Assembly: GCA_027624075.1 (NCBI GenBank)
Contig: JAQBUH010000003.1
Coordinates: 88,569 to 152,568 of the forward strand
Direction of reading: 5' to 3'
Length of the DNA stretch: 64,000 bases
DNA from: Chloroflexota bacterium
GTDB taxonomy: Bacteria; Chloroflexota; Dehalococcoidia; Lucifugimonadales; Lucifugimonadaceae
In this document: positions 48,210-57,501 of the stretch, in pieces
Layout of the letters: each line of letters opens with the position of its first letter
Position numbering within the stretch: the first letter of the stretch is position 1
Made by a program: the position numbers and the translations under genes
The notes under the pieces: generated by a model
Database searches by the model: none
What the model saw: the letters and a program-made list of their open reading frames with translations, nothing else
Told to the model about the DNA's origin: nothing

Positions 48210-49716
48210 TCAGAGCAGCGGCAGTTGCCTGTCAGGGTGCTGGGCGGACGTGGCCATGCGGTATATGTGGATCAGGCCCTGCCGGTCTCTCGCTGTCTGA
48301 GGCGTGGCTGACTCCCCGCTCTGGCGGCGCAGACGCAGCAACCTGGACGCCTCGCGGGTGACGCTGTTCGGCTGCAGGAGCGGGTGTGTGGCGAAGAGCC
48401 GCTTGGCGTGCGCCGCGAGGCGTCCGTCCCGGCTGCCAATCGCCAGCGCGTGCACGGCAGGCAGCAGCTGGTTGACCACCGCGTCCGCAGCCCTCGCTTT
48501 TCCAAGAGGACTGACCCTGGGAAGGCTCAGCCCGGGGCCCGCGGGGCTGTTTGCGGTCGAGACCGCAAACACGGACAGAAGCTCGTCCGGCCTGTTGGCC
48601 CTGCGGACGGCGTCTGTGAAGGCGCGTGCCGGCCCACCGGCTTGACTCCACCTGGCCGCCCACGCCGCCGCAGCGATGAGCCTGGTCCGTGGATGATTGG
48701 CCGGACGGCCGTGCCGGGGAGACCATGACGGAGCCGGCCCTCGCAGTTGAGGCGCTCCCTCCGGCTTCGGGCCGAAGCCGCCTGCCCAGGCGAATAGCTC
48801 TGCAAGCGACTCGAGTGGCATCCCGGATACCGCTCGCGCGACGGTCTCCCAGTCGAGCCGGGCCGCAACCTGCCGAAACCCCCTCTTGTTTGCGGGATAG
48901 CCGAGGCACTCAAGCGCCCCCTCCCAGAGCGCCTGGTCGCTACCGCTCGCGGCGATCTGCAGCAGGCTGCCGTGTGACCTGTTCCTGAACCCACTCGTCA
49001 CCCGCGGCGGACATGTCCAGGAACGGGAGCGGCGCCGCTGCAGGTGGGTCAGCGGGACCTGCCGCGCCGGGCAAATCTGCAAGGTACGCCGGACCGCCAT
49101 CTGCGGAACCCCGGTCCGGCCGTCCAGGGACAGTTGTATCCACCAGGCTTCGTTTCAGGAGCAGCAGCGGAATGCGTATGCCTGAGTCTGTCTGAGCCGG
49201 GGCGCCGGTCTCCTCCAACGCCACATGAAGCACGACTCCGTTATAGGCCCGGTCGAGGCCGTGCCCGTGTCCGTGCCAGTCCCCCGACCTGACGTGGACC
49301 TCGACGTCGCCGTGTAGCTGTACGCCGTCGTCCCGCAGCAGCACGGCGTCGCGGAAGTCAGGCCCTGCGCCGTCTGCAGGCCTCCCCGGATAGATGATCC
49401 GGTACCGGTGGCCATCGCGTCCGGTCACTGCCGAGCCGCTCTTGCCGGCCTTTCGCCACGCGGCGTGCAGTATCGTCTCAGGGACTCCAGCCAAACGCCC
49501 GTTGCCGCGTTCCCTGACCGTCCACTGCGAGGCCAACCGCGAAGACAACTCAGGGGACCAGGCGTCTGGCATCCCTGAGCCGTCCGGGCGGCCGCGCAGC
49601 CGCCTGTCTGCCGCGTCGCGCTGACGCCAGCCGCAACGCGGCACGCCGCAGCGCACTGCGACCGTGCTGCCGTGACGGCGCTCGGACGTGCCGTACTCTG
49701 CGGGGGCCTCGCTCAA
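48210..49716 (-). pseudogene. DUF2851 family protein, interrupted by a single-base frameshift
   Basis: Tracked ORFs 48940-49716 and 48210-49100 are two halves of one DUF2851 protein of about 450-500 aa. The first half carries RIIYPGRPADGAGPDFRDAV and LHGDVEVHVRSGDWHGHGHG, the family core. The second carries LLQIAASGSDQALWEGALECLGYPANKRGF. The frames meet near 48980-48990, where dropping one G in GAACAGGTCACACGG gives EQSHGSLLQIAAS. Both halves are otherwise open and conserved, so the break is recent or an error. The DUF2851 function is unknown; members have a nuclease-like look. The start may be the ATG at 49572 rather than 49716. Confidence 0.75.
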
Positions 49717-49746
49717 CTGACTCCTCTCATGCCGCCGTATGCTGAG

Positions 49747-50526
49747 CTACGAGCCCGCCTTGTCTCCGCGGTGTTTGTCAACGAACTCTCGCGCCACGCT
49801 CATCATCAGCTCTGCCGCCCCTGTGCCCGTGCTCATGTCTCCGCCGGCGGTCTTGCCAGCCGCGCGCGCACGTTTTTCTACATCAAGAGTTGCCGCGACG
49901 CGGTCCGGGTGGTCGGGCTGGCCCGGAAACCCGAGCGACGCAGAGAAATCGTGGGGTCCGCCTGTTACGCCGGTCAGTCCCTTGACCGCCAGGATGCCGT
50001 CCAGGTTGTCCCACGCCTGCTTGGACTCGATCTGCGCAACGACGATCATGTTCGCGTTCGACCATTTTGCGAAGCCGAGTTTGCCGCCGTACTGGGCGAC
50101 CAGCTTTTTATCGTCGTTGAACTCCGTGCCGCGCCCGCCGCCCCATGAGCGGTTGCCGTCAGGCGGAAACAGGCATGCGTCTGCCAGCGCCTGCGCCTCT
50201 GCGCCCGAGTTTATGTGCGGGCCTGTCACACCCTGAATGCCACGGTCGAGGTACAGGTTGATCTGGTAAGCGGCGTTGTCCGGCACACGGGCGGTGACGG
50301 ACATGCCATAACCGTTGGCCACACGGCAGATGTCGTCTATCGCCTGCTCGTGGAAGTAGCCGTGCTCGCCGTCCAGGTTGACGGCGTCGAAGCCGACGTG
50401 CGCAGCCATCTCGACAAGCTGGACGGACGGGAATGTGAGCGAAAAGACCAGCCCTTTCCTGCCCTCGCGATTCGCCTTAAGTATCGTGTTCTCAATCATT
50501 TTTCTCTTTTTGTCCTTTTTCTCCAT
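49747..50526 (-). CDS. HpcH/HpaI aldolase family protein
   Basis: A class II-type 2-keto-3-deoxy acid aldolase of about 259 aa. The segments are LVFSLTFPSVQLVEMAAHVGFDAVNLDGEHG, VTARVPDNAAYQINLYLDRGIQGVTGPHINS, VVAQIESKQAWDNLDGIL and GPHDFSASLGFPGQPDHP. The metal-binding Glu (in QIESK) and Asp (in GPHDFS) are present. It cleaves 2-keto-3-deoxy sugar acids or similar to pyruvate plus an aldehyde. The start is probably the ATG at 50526, with an ATG at 50499 as the alternative. It follows an enolase-superfamily dehydratase on the same strand, a pairing that suggests a sugar-acid route. Confidence 0.85.
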   Translation of the reverse strand: MEKKDKKRKMIENTILKANREGRKGLVFSLTFPSVQLVEMAAHVGFDAVNLDGEHGYFHEQAIDDICRVANGYGMSVTARVPDNAAYQINLYLDRGIQGVTGPHINSGAEAQALADACLFPPDGNRSWGGGRGTEFNDDKKLVAQYGGKLGFAKWSNANMIVVAQIESKQAWDNLDGILAVKGLTGVTGGPHDFSASLGFPGQPDHPDRVAATLDVEKRARAAGKTAGGDMSTGTGAAELMMSVAREFVDKHRGDKAGS

Positions 50527-50685
50527 GTCCTGATGGTCGGCAAGTGAATGGCATCTGTGTGCGAAATCACATGTCTGAGGTTGTTTGGCGGACGGTGCGC
50601 TTGCGGCCTTTCGCCGGTGATTGTCCGCTCTTCCACCCTGCAGACGCAACCGGCCAGAGCCGGCTTCGGCCCGGCGTTCGCCCGC

Positions 50686-51843
50686 TCAAATTCCCTTGAC
50701 GCTGCCTCCTCGCGCGTGAACCCTCTCAAGAGGCGGGTGAGCGGCGATCACGTCCTCGTCCAGCTCAAGCCCAAGGCCCGGCGCGTCACCGAGGGTAACG
50801 TATCCGTCCTCCTGTCTCGAAAAGCCGCGACACACCGTGAAGTAGTGCCCGGTGTAGAACTCGGCGTGGTACTCCTGTATCTCGAAGTTGATGATCGAGG
50901 CGTCCAGGTGCATCTCGGCCATTGCGCCGACCGGCGAGCAGACGTTGTGCGGCGCCATCGTGATGTGCTTCGCCTCCGCGATGATGGCGATCTTCTTGAG
51001 CTCCGTTATGCCGCCCGCATTTGCGATGTCTGGCTGCAGCACATCCGCCGCGTGCCGCTCGATGATCTCGGCGAAGGGGAACTTGGTGTAGAGACGCTCT
51101 CCCGTCGCGATCGGGATGTTCACCTTCCTTCGCACCTCGAGAAGCTCAGAGACACGCTCCTCTGAGACCGGCTCCTCGTAGAACAGCGGCCTGTACGGCT
51201 CGAGCCTCTTGCCAATCTGAATCGCGTTCATGACATCGAACTTTGCGTGCGCCTCGACCAGGATGTCCACATCAGGCCCGACGGCGCGCCTCACCGCCGC
51301 GACGCGGTCTTCGGCAAGCTGCGCCTCTTCCAGCGATATCTTGTAGTAGTTGTGCTGGCCGAACGGATCGAACTTCATGGCGGTGTATCCCATGTCCACC
51401 ACCTTCTTCGCCTCGTCCGCGTTCTGCTTCGGCGTGCCCGGATTGGTGTACCAGCCGTTTGCGTAGACGCGGATCCTCTTGCGGTGCGCGCCGCCAAGCA
51501 ACTGGTAGACCGGACGGCCGAGGATCTTGCCCTTGAGGTCCCAGAGCGCGATATCGATTCCCGAAAGAGCGGTCGACGCCAGCCTGCCGCCGCGTGCGTG
51601 CGGGTCGTGATAGAGAGTCGTCCACAACACCTCGGAGTCGAGCGGATCCTTGCCCTTGAGGTACCTTTCGGTCCATGCTGTGATCAGGCCTTTGACCTGC
51701 TCCTCGTCCTCCATCGGGCTGGCGTCGCCGATGCCGGACAGCTCCGGGTCGTCCGTGTTGATCTTGACGATTAGCCAGTTGCGTTGCGCGTTATGGTGCT
51801 GCGCTGAGAACTGCCTGAACTCGACGCTTGTTATCGCTGGCAT
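50686..51843 (-). CDS. Enolase-superfamily enzyme (mandelate racemase / muconate lactonizing group)
   Basis: A 385-aa acid-sugar dehydratase-like enzyme. The capping domain is at the N-terminus. The barrel has MKFDPFGQHNY (catalytic Lys region), metal ligands in LVEAHAKFD, FYEEPVSEE and IATGERLYT, then QPDIANAGGITEL and MAPHNVCSPVG with the catalytic His. The pattern fits the mandelate racemase subgroup, most of which dehydrate aldonates or aldarates. It lies 159 nt upstream of the HpcH/HpaI aldolase, which would cleave the keto-deoxy product. The exact sugar acid is unknown. Confidence 0.88.
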   Translation of the reverse strand: MPAITSVEFRQFSAQHHNAQRNWLIVKINTDDPELSGIGDASPMEDEEQVKGLITAWTERYLKGKDPLDSEVLWTTLYHDPHARGGRLASTALSGIDIALWDLKGKILGRPVYQLLGGAHRKRIRVYANGWYTNPGTPKQNADEAKKVVDMGYTAMKFDPFGQHNYYKISLEEAQLAEDRVAAVRRAVGPDVDILVEAHAKFDVMNAIQIGKRLEPYRPLFYEEPVSEERVSELLEVRRKVNIPIATGERLYTKFPFAEIIERHAADVLQPDIANAGGITELKKIAIIAEAKHITMAPHNVCSPVGAMAEMHLDASIINFEIQEYHAEFYTGHYFTVCRGFSRQEDGYVTLGDAPGLGLELDEDVIAAHPPLERVHARGGSVKGI

Positions 51844-52119
51844 TCCGGCTCCTGACGAGATTGTGAGCGGGGTCTACGGTGGCATCGGACTCACTGTCCG
51901 GCGGCAGTATACGCCGGGCGATGTGCTGCCTTCACCTTTTGTGGGAAGACGGCTGGCAGGCGGCGCAGGCCCGTGGCAGAATCCCGTCAGGCCGCTGACA
52001 GGCATCGGCTACGGAGTGGGTGAAGCGCATTGTTCAGGAGGTCAGGCAATGGGTCCATGTTTCTCAGAAAGCCAGATAGCGCCTGCTGAAGCGCAACTGG
52101 TCAAATACGGGAGTTACTC
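51844..52119. other. Divergent region between the enolase-family gene and the phosphoesterase
   Basis: Short of 300 bases, but it is the regulatory space for two divergent genes. It holds a CGGCG...CGCCG dyad around GCAGTATA near 51900-51917, and GGGAG just before the mini-ORF at 52120. No clear -35/-10 pair was identified. Confidence 0.35.
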
Positions 52120-52152
52120 ATGACCTCTCAGAAAAACAGGCTGCGCCTGTGA
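52120..52152 (+). CDS. Ten-codon leader ORF overlapping the phosphoesterase start
   Basis: ATG ACC TCT CAG through CTG TGA encodes MTSQKNRLRL. It has GGGAG upstream, and its TGA overlaps the GTG start of the phosphoesterase (GTGA). It is a near-copy of the phosphoesterase's own first codons and arose by the 29-bp duplication described separately. Ribosomes could terminate here and reinitiate on the GTG. Confidence 0.5.
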   Translation: MTSQKNRLRL

Positions 52153-52178
52153 CCTCTCAGGAAGACGGGCTGCGCCTG
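52121..52178 (+). repeat. 29-bp tandem duplication at the start of the phosphoesterase gene
   Basis: Two head-to-tail copies of a 29-nt unit beginning TGACCTCTCAG and ending CTGCGCCTG differ at only a few positions (AAAAACAG versus GAAGACGG). Because 29 is not a multiple of three, the first copy is out of frame with the gene and reads into a stop. Confidence 0.85.
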
Positions 52179-53222
52179 TGGGCGATATCGGACGCCCATG
52201 CCGGCACAGACATCAGGTTCGGGCGGCGCAGTCTGGCGGATGCGATCACGCAGTCGGAAGACGCGGCAGGCGGCTTCGAGTGGGACATCGCAGTCAACCT
52301 CGGCGACTTCTCAGGCAACCAGACGCCGCCTGACGACGAAGAGGGGAGACTCGTCTTCGATCAGTACGCGGCTGCCACCAAACACAGGCGAGAGGACTTC
52401 TACGACATCATCGGCAACCACGACTCGTCGCGACATGGCGAGCCGCTTCAGTGGTGGTTCCGGAAGTGGATCGACCCCACGGGCGAGAGCACGGAACACT
52501 CAGGCGTGGACAACGCCCGGCGCAGATACCCGGTCAACGGCACCTGGGAGCACTACTCTTTCGAGGTTGGCAATGTCCTGTTCTTGATGATGGCGGACAG
52601 GAACGACCTCCCGCCCCCCATCGGCCGGGGCGAGCGCGGCGGCTACCCGGCAGGCGCCATCTCGGGCGAGACCTTCGACTGGTGGCGGGAGCAAGTGCGT
52701 GCGAACCAGGGCCGCATCGTCATCTCGTGTCACCACCACATGGTCCAGGGAACGACCGTCGCCTCCGGCCTGAACGAGGGGTGTGACGGGGGCTATCACG
52801 GCCGGATGCCGGACGGCGCGCCGCAGGGCTCTTCGTTCATCTACTTTGTCGATGGCGAGCCGGACTCGGGACGCATCGAAGGGTTTTTCGACGAGACGTT
52901 ACGGGCGACCGGCCGGCCGGCAATCGACCTGTGGCTTGGCGCACACACCCACACGCACCCGGACGACCGCACCGGCGGCAGGTCGCACGTCGAGACGAGA
53001 TGGGGTGTGAACTTCGTGAACGTGTCTGCGCTCACCCGCTATCACGGCGTGCGCAACTCGATACCGATGAGCAGGCTGTTAACGTTCACGGAGGGCTCGG
53101 ACAAGGTGCGTGTGCAGTGCTATCTCCACACATCCCAGTACGCGCCGCAGGGGTTTTACGCGCCGTCGGAAAGGGTGCTGAAGCTCCGCCATTCGTTTGC
53201 GGGAGGACAGGAGACACCGTGA
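52149..53222 (+). CDS. Calcineurin-like metallophosphoesterase
   Basis: A 357-aa phosphoesterase with the five metal-binding blocks: ISDAHAGTD (DxH), NLGDFSGN (GD), IGNHDSS (GNHD), VISCHHHM (H) and GAHTHTHP (GHxH-like). There is no signal peptide, so it is probably cytoplasmic. The substrate is unknown. Its neighbours are catabolic dehydrogenase and hydrolase genes. The start is a GTG at 52149; the original ATG seems to have been displaced by the upstream duplication. An SDR gene follows 37 nt downstream. Confidence 0.82.
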   Translation: MTSQEDGLRLWAISDAHAGTDIRFGRRSLADAITQSEDAAGGFEWDIAVNLGDFSGNQTPPDDEEGRLVFDQYAAATKHRREDFYDIIGNHDSSRHGEPLQWWFRKWIDPTGESTEHSGVDNARRRYPVNGTWEHYSFEVGNVLFLMMADRNDLPPPIGRGERGGYPAGAISGETFDWWREQVRANQGRIVISCHHHMVQGTTVASGLNEGCDGGYHGRMPDGAPQGSSFIYFVDGEPDSGRIEGFFDETLRATGRPAIDLWLGAHTHTHPDDRTGGRSHVETRWGVNFVNVSALTRYHGVRNSIPMSRLLTFTEGSDKVRVQCYLHTSQYAPQGFYAPSERVLKLRHSFAGGQETP

Positions 53223-53259
53223 TGAGGACCCGGTTAAGCGCAAATCGCGGAGGTGGCGA

Positions 53260-54051
53260 ATGCCACGCAACATAAAAGACCTCTTTGACATGACCGGCCG
53301 CACCGCAATCGTCACCGGCGGAGGAACGCACCTCGGCGCCGCCATGGCGACCGCGCTCGGCCAGCTTGGCGCGTCCGTCTACCTCGCGTCACGCCGGGCG
53401 CAGCTCTGCGAAGAGGTGGCCGCAGGCCTGCGCTCGGAGGGGATCGACGCGACGGGACTCGGCTGCGACGCCACAGACGAGCGGCAGGTCGAGAGCCTTG
53501 TGGGCACAGTCATGGCCGACCACGGCAGGCTCGACGTATTCATCTGCAACGCGGGAGGCTCTTTCACAACGTCTTATCCGCCAGACGCTAGCGTGCGGGA
53601 GTTCCGTGACACGCTGGAGGCGAACCTGACCAGCACCTACATCTGCGGACAGGCGGCGGGCAAAGCCATGATTCCGGCGAGACGCGGCTCCATCATCACC
53701 CTCGGCTCTATCGGCGCCACGCTCGCCATGGACATCCGCATCTACAACGAACGCTTCAGGCGTTCCGGCCCGCCGTATCTCGCGGCCAAAGGCGGCGTCC
53801 TGAACCTCACCCGCGCCTTCGCAGCCGAGTACGGCCAGTACGGCATCACGGTGAACTGTGTGAGTCCTGGCCAGATCCCGAAGGACACAACGGACGCCGG
53901 GCAGGTCGAGACCTTCCGCCTGATGAACGCTCTACAACGCACGGGTGTGCCGGACGACCTTGTGGGCGCCGTCGCGCTGCTGGCGTCTGACGCAGGCAGC
54001 TGGATCACGGGGCAGGAGCTCGTGGTCGACGGCGGCTGGTCTATCTGGTAG
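53260..54051 (+). CDS. SDR-family oxidoreductase
   Basis: A 263-aa short-chain dehydrogenase/reductase. The Rossmann motif is VTGGGTHLGAAMA (TGxxxxxG), followed by CNAGG. The catalytic Ser in ITLGSIGA and the YxxxK pair in PPYLAAKGG are in place. VNCVSPGQIP and the C-terminal SWITGQELVVDGGWS are typical of classical SDRs. The cofactor preference is not clear. The start is the ATG at 53260 with GGAGG 6 nt upstream. It probably acts on a sugar or hydroxy acid, given the neighbours. Confidence 0.9.
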   Translation: MPRNIKDLFDMTGRTAIVTGGGTHLGAAMATALGQLGASVYLASRRAQLCEEVAAGLRSEGIDATGLGCDATDERQVESLVGTVMADHGRLDVFICNAGGSFTTSYPPDASVREFRDTLEANLTSTYICGQAAGKAMIPARRGSIITLGSIGATLAMDIRIYNERFRRSGPPYLAAKGGVLNLTRAFAAEYGQYGITVNCVSPGQIPKDTTDAGQVETFRLMNALQRTGVPDDLVGAVALLASDAGSWITGQELVVDGGWSIW

Positions 54052-54567
54052 CGGAGACCGGCGCACACGGGTGAGTCATGCGTCAATCTCCAGGGGAACC
54101 GCGCGGGAGGCATAAATCTGGACAGCCCGCTGGACTCTTGCAGCACCAAATTGTTGCCCTTCCAGCCTGCAAGTCCGCCTCGACTGCCAAGCTCCCAGTT
54201 CTGTGACGCCGGTCGCACCCTGACCCGGCATCTCCGGGCGGCTCTTGCCCGGAAGTGGGTCAGCCCCGGCCAGATTTCCGGTGCGCCAGTGCGCAAGTGC
54301 GGCATAGTCACCGGACATCCGTCGCCGTCGCATTGGGCGATTCCACTCACCACACAGTCTACTTCGGTTATCTTCAAGGTGTTCTCCGGGGTGGCTCGGG
54401 TAGGTAGACTTCTACGAGCCGCAGTTCGCGGCATGGGTGACGCTATCGGCTTGCCCATTAGGACGCTCTTTCCACATCCCCGGTTGTAGCTGTTATCGCT
54501 ATTGCAGCGATACCGGCTCATCCGTGCCGGCGCCAGTTCCAGCCACTATCGAAGAAGGACTCATCGC
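54052..54567. other. Intergenic region between SDR and PIG-L genes
   Basis: There are about 515 bases without a supported gene. The tracked ORFs 54151-54489 (+) and 53742-54521 (-) have arginine/serine/proline-rich compositions typical of non-coding frames. A perfect 7-bp hairpin TATCGCT-ATTGC-AGCGATA lies at 54494-54512. The AAGGA at 54555-54559 is the PIG-L ribosome binding site. The segment is possibly remnant sequence. Confidence 0.5.
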
Positions 54568-55379
54568 TTGTCCAGACGAAAACTTCTCTGCGTGGTCGCC
54601 CACCCGGACGACGAGACCTTCGGCGCGGGCGGCGCGCTTGTCCACGCCGTCGCCTCAGGCGCAGAGGTCGTAACGATCTGCGCGACGCGGGGTGAGGCAG
54701 GCGAGATAATGGAGCGCTCCGGGGCGACGCCTGAGACGCTCGGGTCTATCAGGGAAGAGGAGTACCGGGCAGCGGGCTGCATCATGGGCGTCAGCGAGTC
54801 GATACTCCTTGACTACCGCGACTCAGGCATGGCGGGAACGCCGGAGAACGAAGACCCGCGGGCCTTCATCCAGCAGCCCGAAGAGCAGGTTATTGCAGAC
54901 ATCATCGATGTGATGGAGCGAGTCCGGCCTGATGTGGTCTTAACGATGGACGAGGGCGGCGGCTACGGGCACCCGGACCACATTCTCGCCGCCAGATGCA
55001 CACTCGCAGCCTTCAAGAGACTCCAGGAGGGACGAGCCGCGGACCGGCGCCCTCCAAGCTCTACTACTTCGCTTTTCCGCGCAGCCGGATGAAGGCTGCG
55101 TGGGAGCGGATGGCGGCAAAAGACCCGCAGAGCCCGATGGCGCAGATCGACGCAGACACGCTGGGCGTTCCTGATGAAGAGATCACGCTGACCCTTGACA
55201 CCAGCAGGCACGAGCAGCAACTGCGCGCGGCGTTCGCAGCACACATATCGCAGCAATCACCGCTGGACCGCATGGACGGGGAGGCAGCCGGACAGTTCCT
55301 GCACAGCGCGTCTTTCATCCGCGTCTATCCGCAGCCCGCGGTCGCCGGGGACGAAACCGGTCTATTCGACGGGCTGTGA
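54568..55379 (+). pseudogene. PIG-L family deacetylase, interrupted by a frameshift
   Basis: A LmbE/PIG-L zinc N-deacetylase split into two frames. The first (tracked 54502-55092) has LLCVVAHPDDETFGAGGAL, VTICATRGEAGE and GGGYGHPDHILAAR, giving the zinc-binding AHPDD and HPDH motifs. The second (tracked 54996-55379) continues PSKLYYFAFPRSRMKAAWERM. The shift lies at about 55055-55062, where adding one base to CGCCCTCCAAG restores RRPPSKLYYF. The full length would be about 270 aa, normal for the family. The start is a TTG at 54568 with AAGGA 8 nt upstream. It is a recent pseudogene or a base-call error. Confidence 0.8.
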
Positions 55380-55384
55380 GCCTG

Positions 55385-56620
55385 TCACGCACGCCGCAGC
55401 GCAGGAGACAGCAGTAGCGCTATCAGCATGACCGGTGTGCCGCCAAGGGCGCTTATGACCAGCGCCTCCTCGTTCCCGAGCCAGGCGGCCATCGCCCCGC
55501 CGAACAGCCATCCCAGCGGGAACATATCCATCGATAACACGTAAAGCGCCATCACGCGGCCACGCATCTCTTCGGTCGCCGCGTTCTGGAACATGGTGAG
55601 CGCCGCGTTGACCCAGACCACGCCGCTGAGGCCCATCGTGAACAGCAGCGCCAGCGAAAGCGGGTAGCTCCGCGAGAAGCCGAAACCGACCATGCAGGCG
55701 TCCCACACGAGGCCTGTCGCCAGCATGACCATTGCCCGCCGGTGGTGAGTGCCGAAGACGGTCACTATCGCCGCAGACCCGAGCAGCCCGGCGCCAAGCA
55801 CTCCTCCCATGACGCCGAACCCCTGCGCGCCAACGTCGAGCACCTCTTTAGCGTAGACCGGCATCAGCGGGAAGATCGCCACGGCAAGCAGGTTCTGCAG
55901 CATGACGAGCAGGATCAGCCACGGCAGCGGCTGCGTCTGGCGGACATAGACGAGACCCTGGCGCAACCCTGCGAGTGATGCTCCGCCGGCTGGAGCGGCA
56001 CGGCGCGGCTCCCTGACACGCAGCATCAGCATTGCGCCGCTCAAGTAACCGGCCGTGACAATCCAGAAGACGGCGCCAGCCCCGGACGCCGCAATGACAA
56101 TCCCTGTCAGCAGCGGACCCACCATCTCACCGCTCATGGCAACGAACGAGACCATCCCGTTTGCCTTGCCGAGCCTTTCCCGTGGCACGAGTGACGCGAA
56201 CAGCGCAAAGAAAGATGGTCCGTGCAGCGCCGCGCCGATGCCTACGCCGAAGGCCAGCGCCACGTAGTGCCACGCCTCCGCAACTCCTGCCACCGTGATG
56301 ACCGCGGTGACGGCAACCAGAGTCGCCATCCAGACCATGCTGATGGACAGCAGCAGGCGTCGCGAAAACCTGTCTGCAAGCACGCCTGTGGCGACTGCGA
56401 AAAGGATCACAGGGATGGCGCGAACACCGGCCGCCAGGCCGACCCAGAGCTGTGACCCTGTGAGCTCGAACACGACCCATGACTGCGCTGCCAGCCGCAT
56501 CGTGATGCCGATGTCGAAGATGCCCTGGCTCAGGAGGAGCGAGCGGAAGGGCGCGTCTGAGAGTACCTCGGGAAAATGCGGACGCAGCCGGCGCCGCGAG
56601 CGTGGCGTCGGCTCAAGCAC
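55385..56620 (-). CDS. MFS transporter (MFS_3 type), third of a set
   Basis: A 411-aa major facilitator protein of the EntS/DHA3-like exporter type, with 12 predicted membrane segments. The conserved loop motif is GVLADRFSRRLLL. SFFALFASLVPRERLGKANG and MRGRVMALYVLSMD recur in its two neighbours. The start is the GTG at 56620, overlapping the HAD gene stop by 8 nt; the tracked longer N-terminus overlaps HAD coding sequence. The substrate is unknown. Confidence 0.87.
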   Translation of the reverse strand: MLEPTPRSRRRLRPHFPEVLSDAPFRSLLLSQGIFDIGITMRLAAQSWVVFELTGSQLWVGLAAGVRAIPVILFAVATGVLADRFSRRLLLSISMVWMATLVAVTAVITVAGVAEAWHYVALAFGVGIGAALHGPSFFALFASLVPRERLGKANGMVSFVAMSGEMVGPLLTGIVIAASGAGAVFWIVTAGYLSGAMLMLRVREPRRAAPAGGASLAGLRQGLVYVRQTQPLPWLILLVMLQNLLAVAIFPLMPVYAKEVLDVGAQGFGVMGGVLGAGLLGSAAIVTVFGTHHRRAMVMLATGLVWDACMVGFGFSRSYPLSLALLFTMGLSGVVWVNAALTMFQNAATEEMRGRVMALYVLSMDMFPLGWLFGGAMAAWLGNEEALVISALGGTPVMLIALLLSPALRRA

Positions 56621-57464
56621 CTGTGTCTGTGACCGCTGCCAGAAGGCTTTCGAGCACGATCGCCACCCCGTCGTCATCGTTGCTTGCGGTGTGAAAGCGC
56701 GCCGCTGCCTTCACCTCGGGGATGGCGTTCTCTACCGCCACCGGCCATCCCGTGTTCATCATAAGGTCGACATCCGGCAGGTCGTCCCCAAAACTGATCA
56801 CCTCTGAGAGACGAACTCCGGTTGGCTCGATCAGCGCCGCCATGGCGCCGCTCTTGGTCGCGCGTCCGCTGTGGACGTTGATGAACGAGTTGTCGACGGC
56901 GGGGACGACGGCCGTGCCATGCGCAAGCCCCGCTCGCAGCGCGTCGACAATGGATGACAGGTCGTTGCCAAGGCCGTTTACGGAGACCTTTGCCGGACCG
57001 GCCGCAAGCGCCTCCTCAAGACTCACGATCATGTCAGGAGTGGCTGTGTTGAAAGTCCACAGCTCGTCTGCGTCGCTCTCGTGGCTCACGGCAAACCGCC
57101 TGCCGTCCAGCTCAACCGTCATGCGGCACGATATCGGGCTTGCAGAGACGATGTCCCATGCCAGGCGCGCTTCATCGGCGTCGATGGGGTTCCATGCGCC
57201 GCCTGAGAGAGGGGCACGGCCGACCGCCGCGGCGCCGCTCATGTGGACCAGTGAACATCGCGCCGCGATCTCCGGCCCTGTGAGCACGGAGATAACGCGC
57301 TCCGGCCTGGCTGTCGCTATCACGACCGGCACGCCAGCGTCGATCAGCGCCAGCACTGCGGATGCGGTGCGGCGAGAGAGGCGCGATGCCGAGTTCAGGG
57401 CAGTGCCGTCAAGGTCGAGTGCCACGGCCCGTGGCACGCTGTTCGAGAAGTCTGGGAGGTTCAT
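56613..57464 (-). CDS. HAD-superfamily hydrolase (Cof type)
   Basis: A phosphatase of the HAD IIB/Cof subfamily, about 283 aa. The nucleophile motif is AVALDLDGTALNS, motif II is VVIATARPERV, and the C-terminal motif is VISFGDDLPDVDLMMNTGWPVAVENA. The cap domain occupies about residues 85-190. It is likely to act on a sugar phosphate or similar small phosphorylated compound. The start is the ATG at 57464. It is embedded between two MFS genes on the same strand and translationally coupled to the downstream one. Confidence 0.9.
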   Translation of the reverse strand: MNLPDFSNSVPRAVALDLDGTALNSASRLSRRTASAVLALIDAGVPVVIATARPERVISVLTGPEIAARCSLVHMSGAAAVGRAPLSGGAWNPIDADEARLAWDIVSASPISCRMTVELDGRRFAVSHESDADELWTFNTATPDMIVSLEEALAAGPAKVSVNGLGNDLSSIVDALRAGLAHGTAVVPAVDNSFINVHSGRATKSGAMAALIEPTGVRLSEVISFGDDLPDVDLMMNTGWPVAVENAIPEVKAAARFHTASNDDDGVAIVLESLLAAVTDTGA

Positions 57465-57501
57465 TGGGATGCGTGGTTTCAGGTCTCGACGGGGATCGAG
57501 T

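Noticed and set aside
53742-54521. Minus-strand 259-aa ORF antisense to the SDR gene
   Set aside because: Half of it is the antisense of the SDR gene, and the composition (Arg/Ser/Pro-rich, many Cys) is typical of a shadow frame. No domain was seen.
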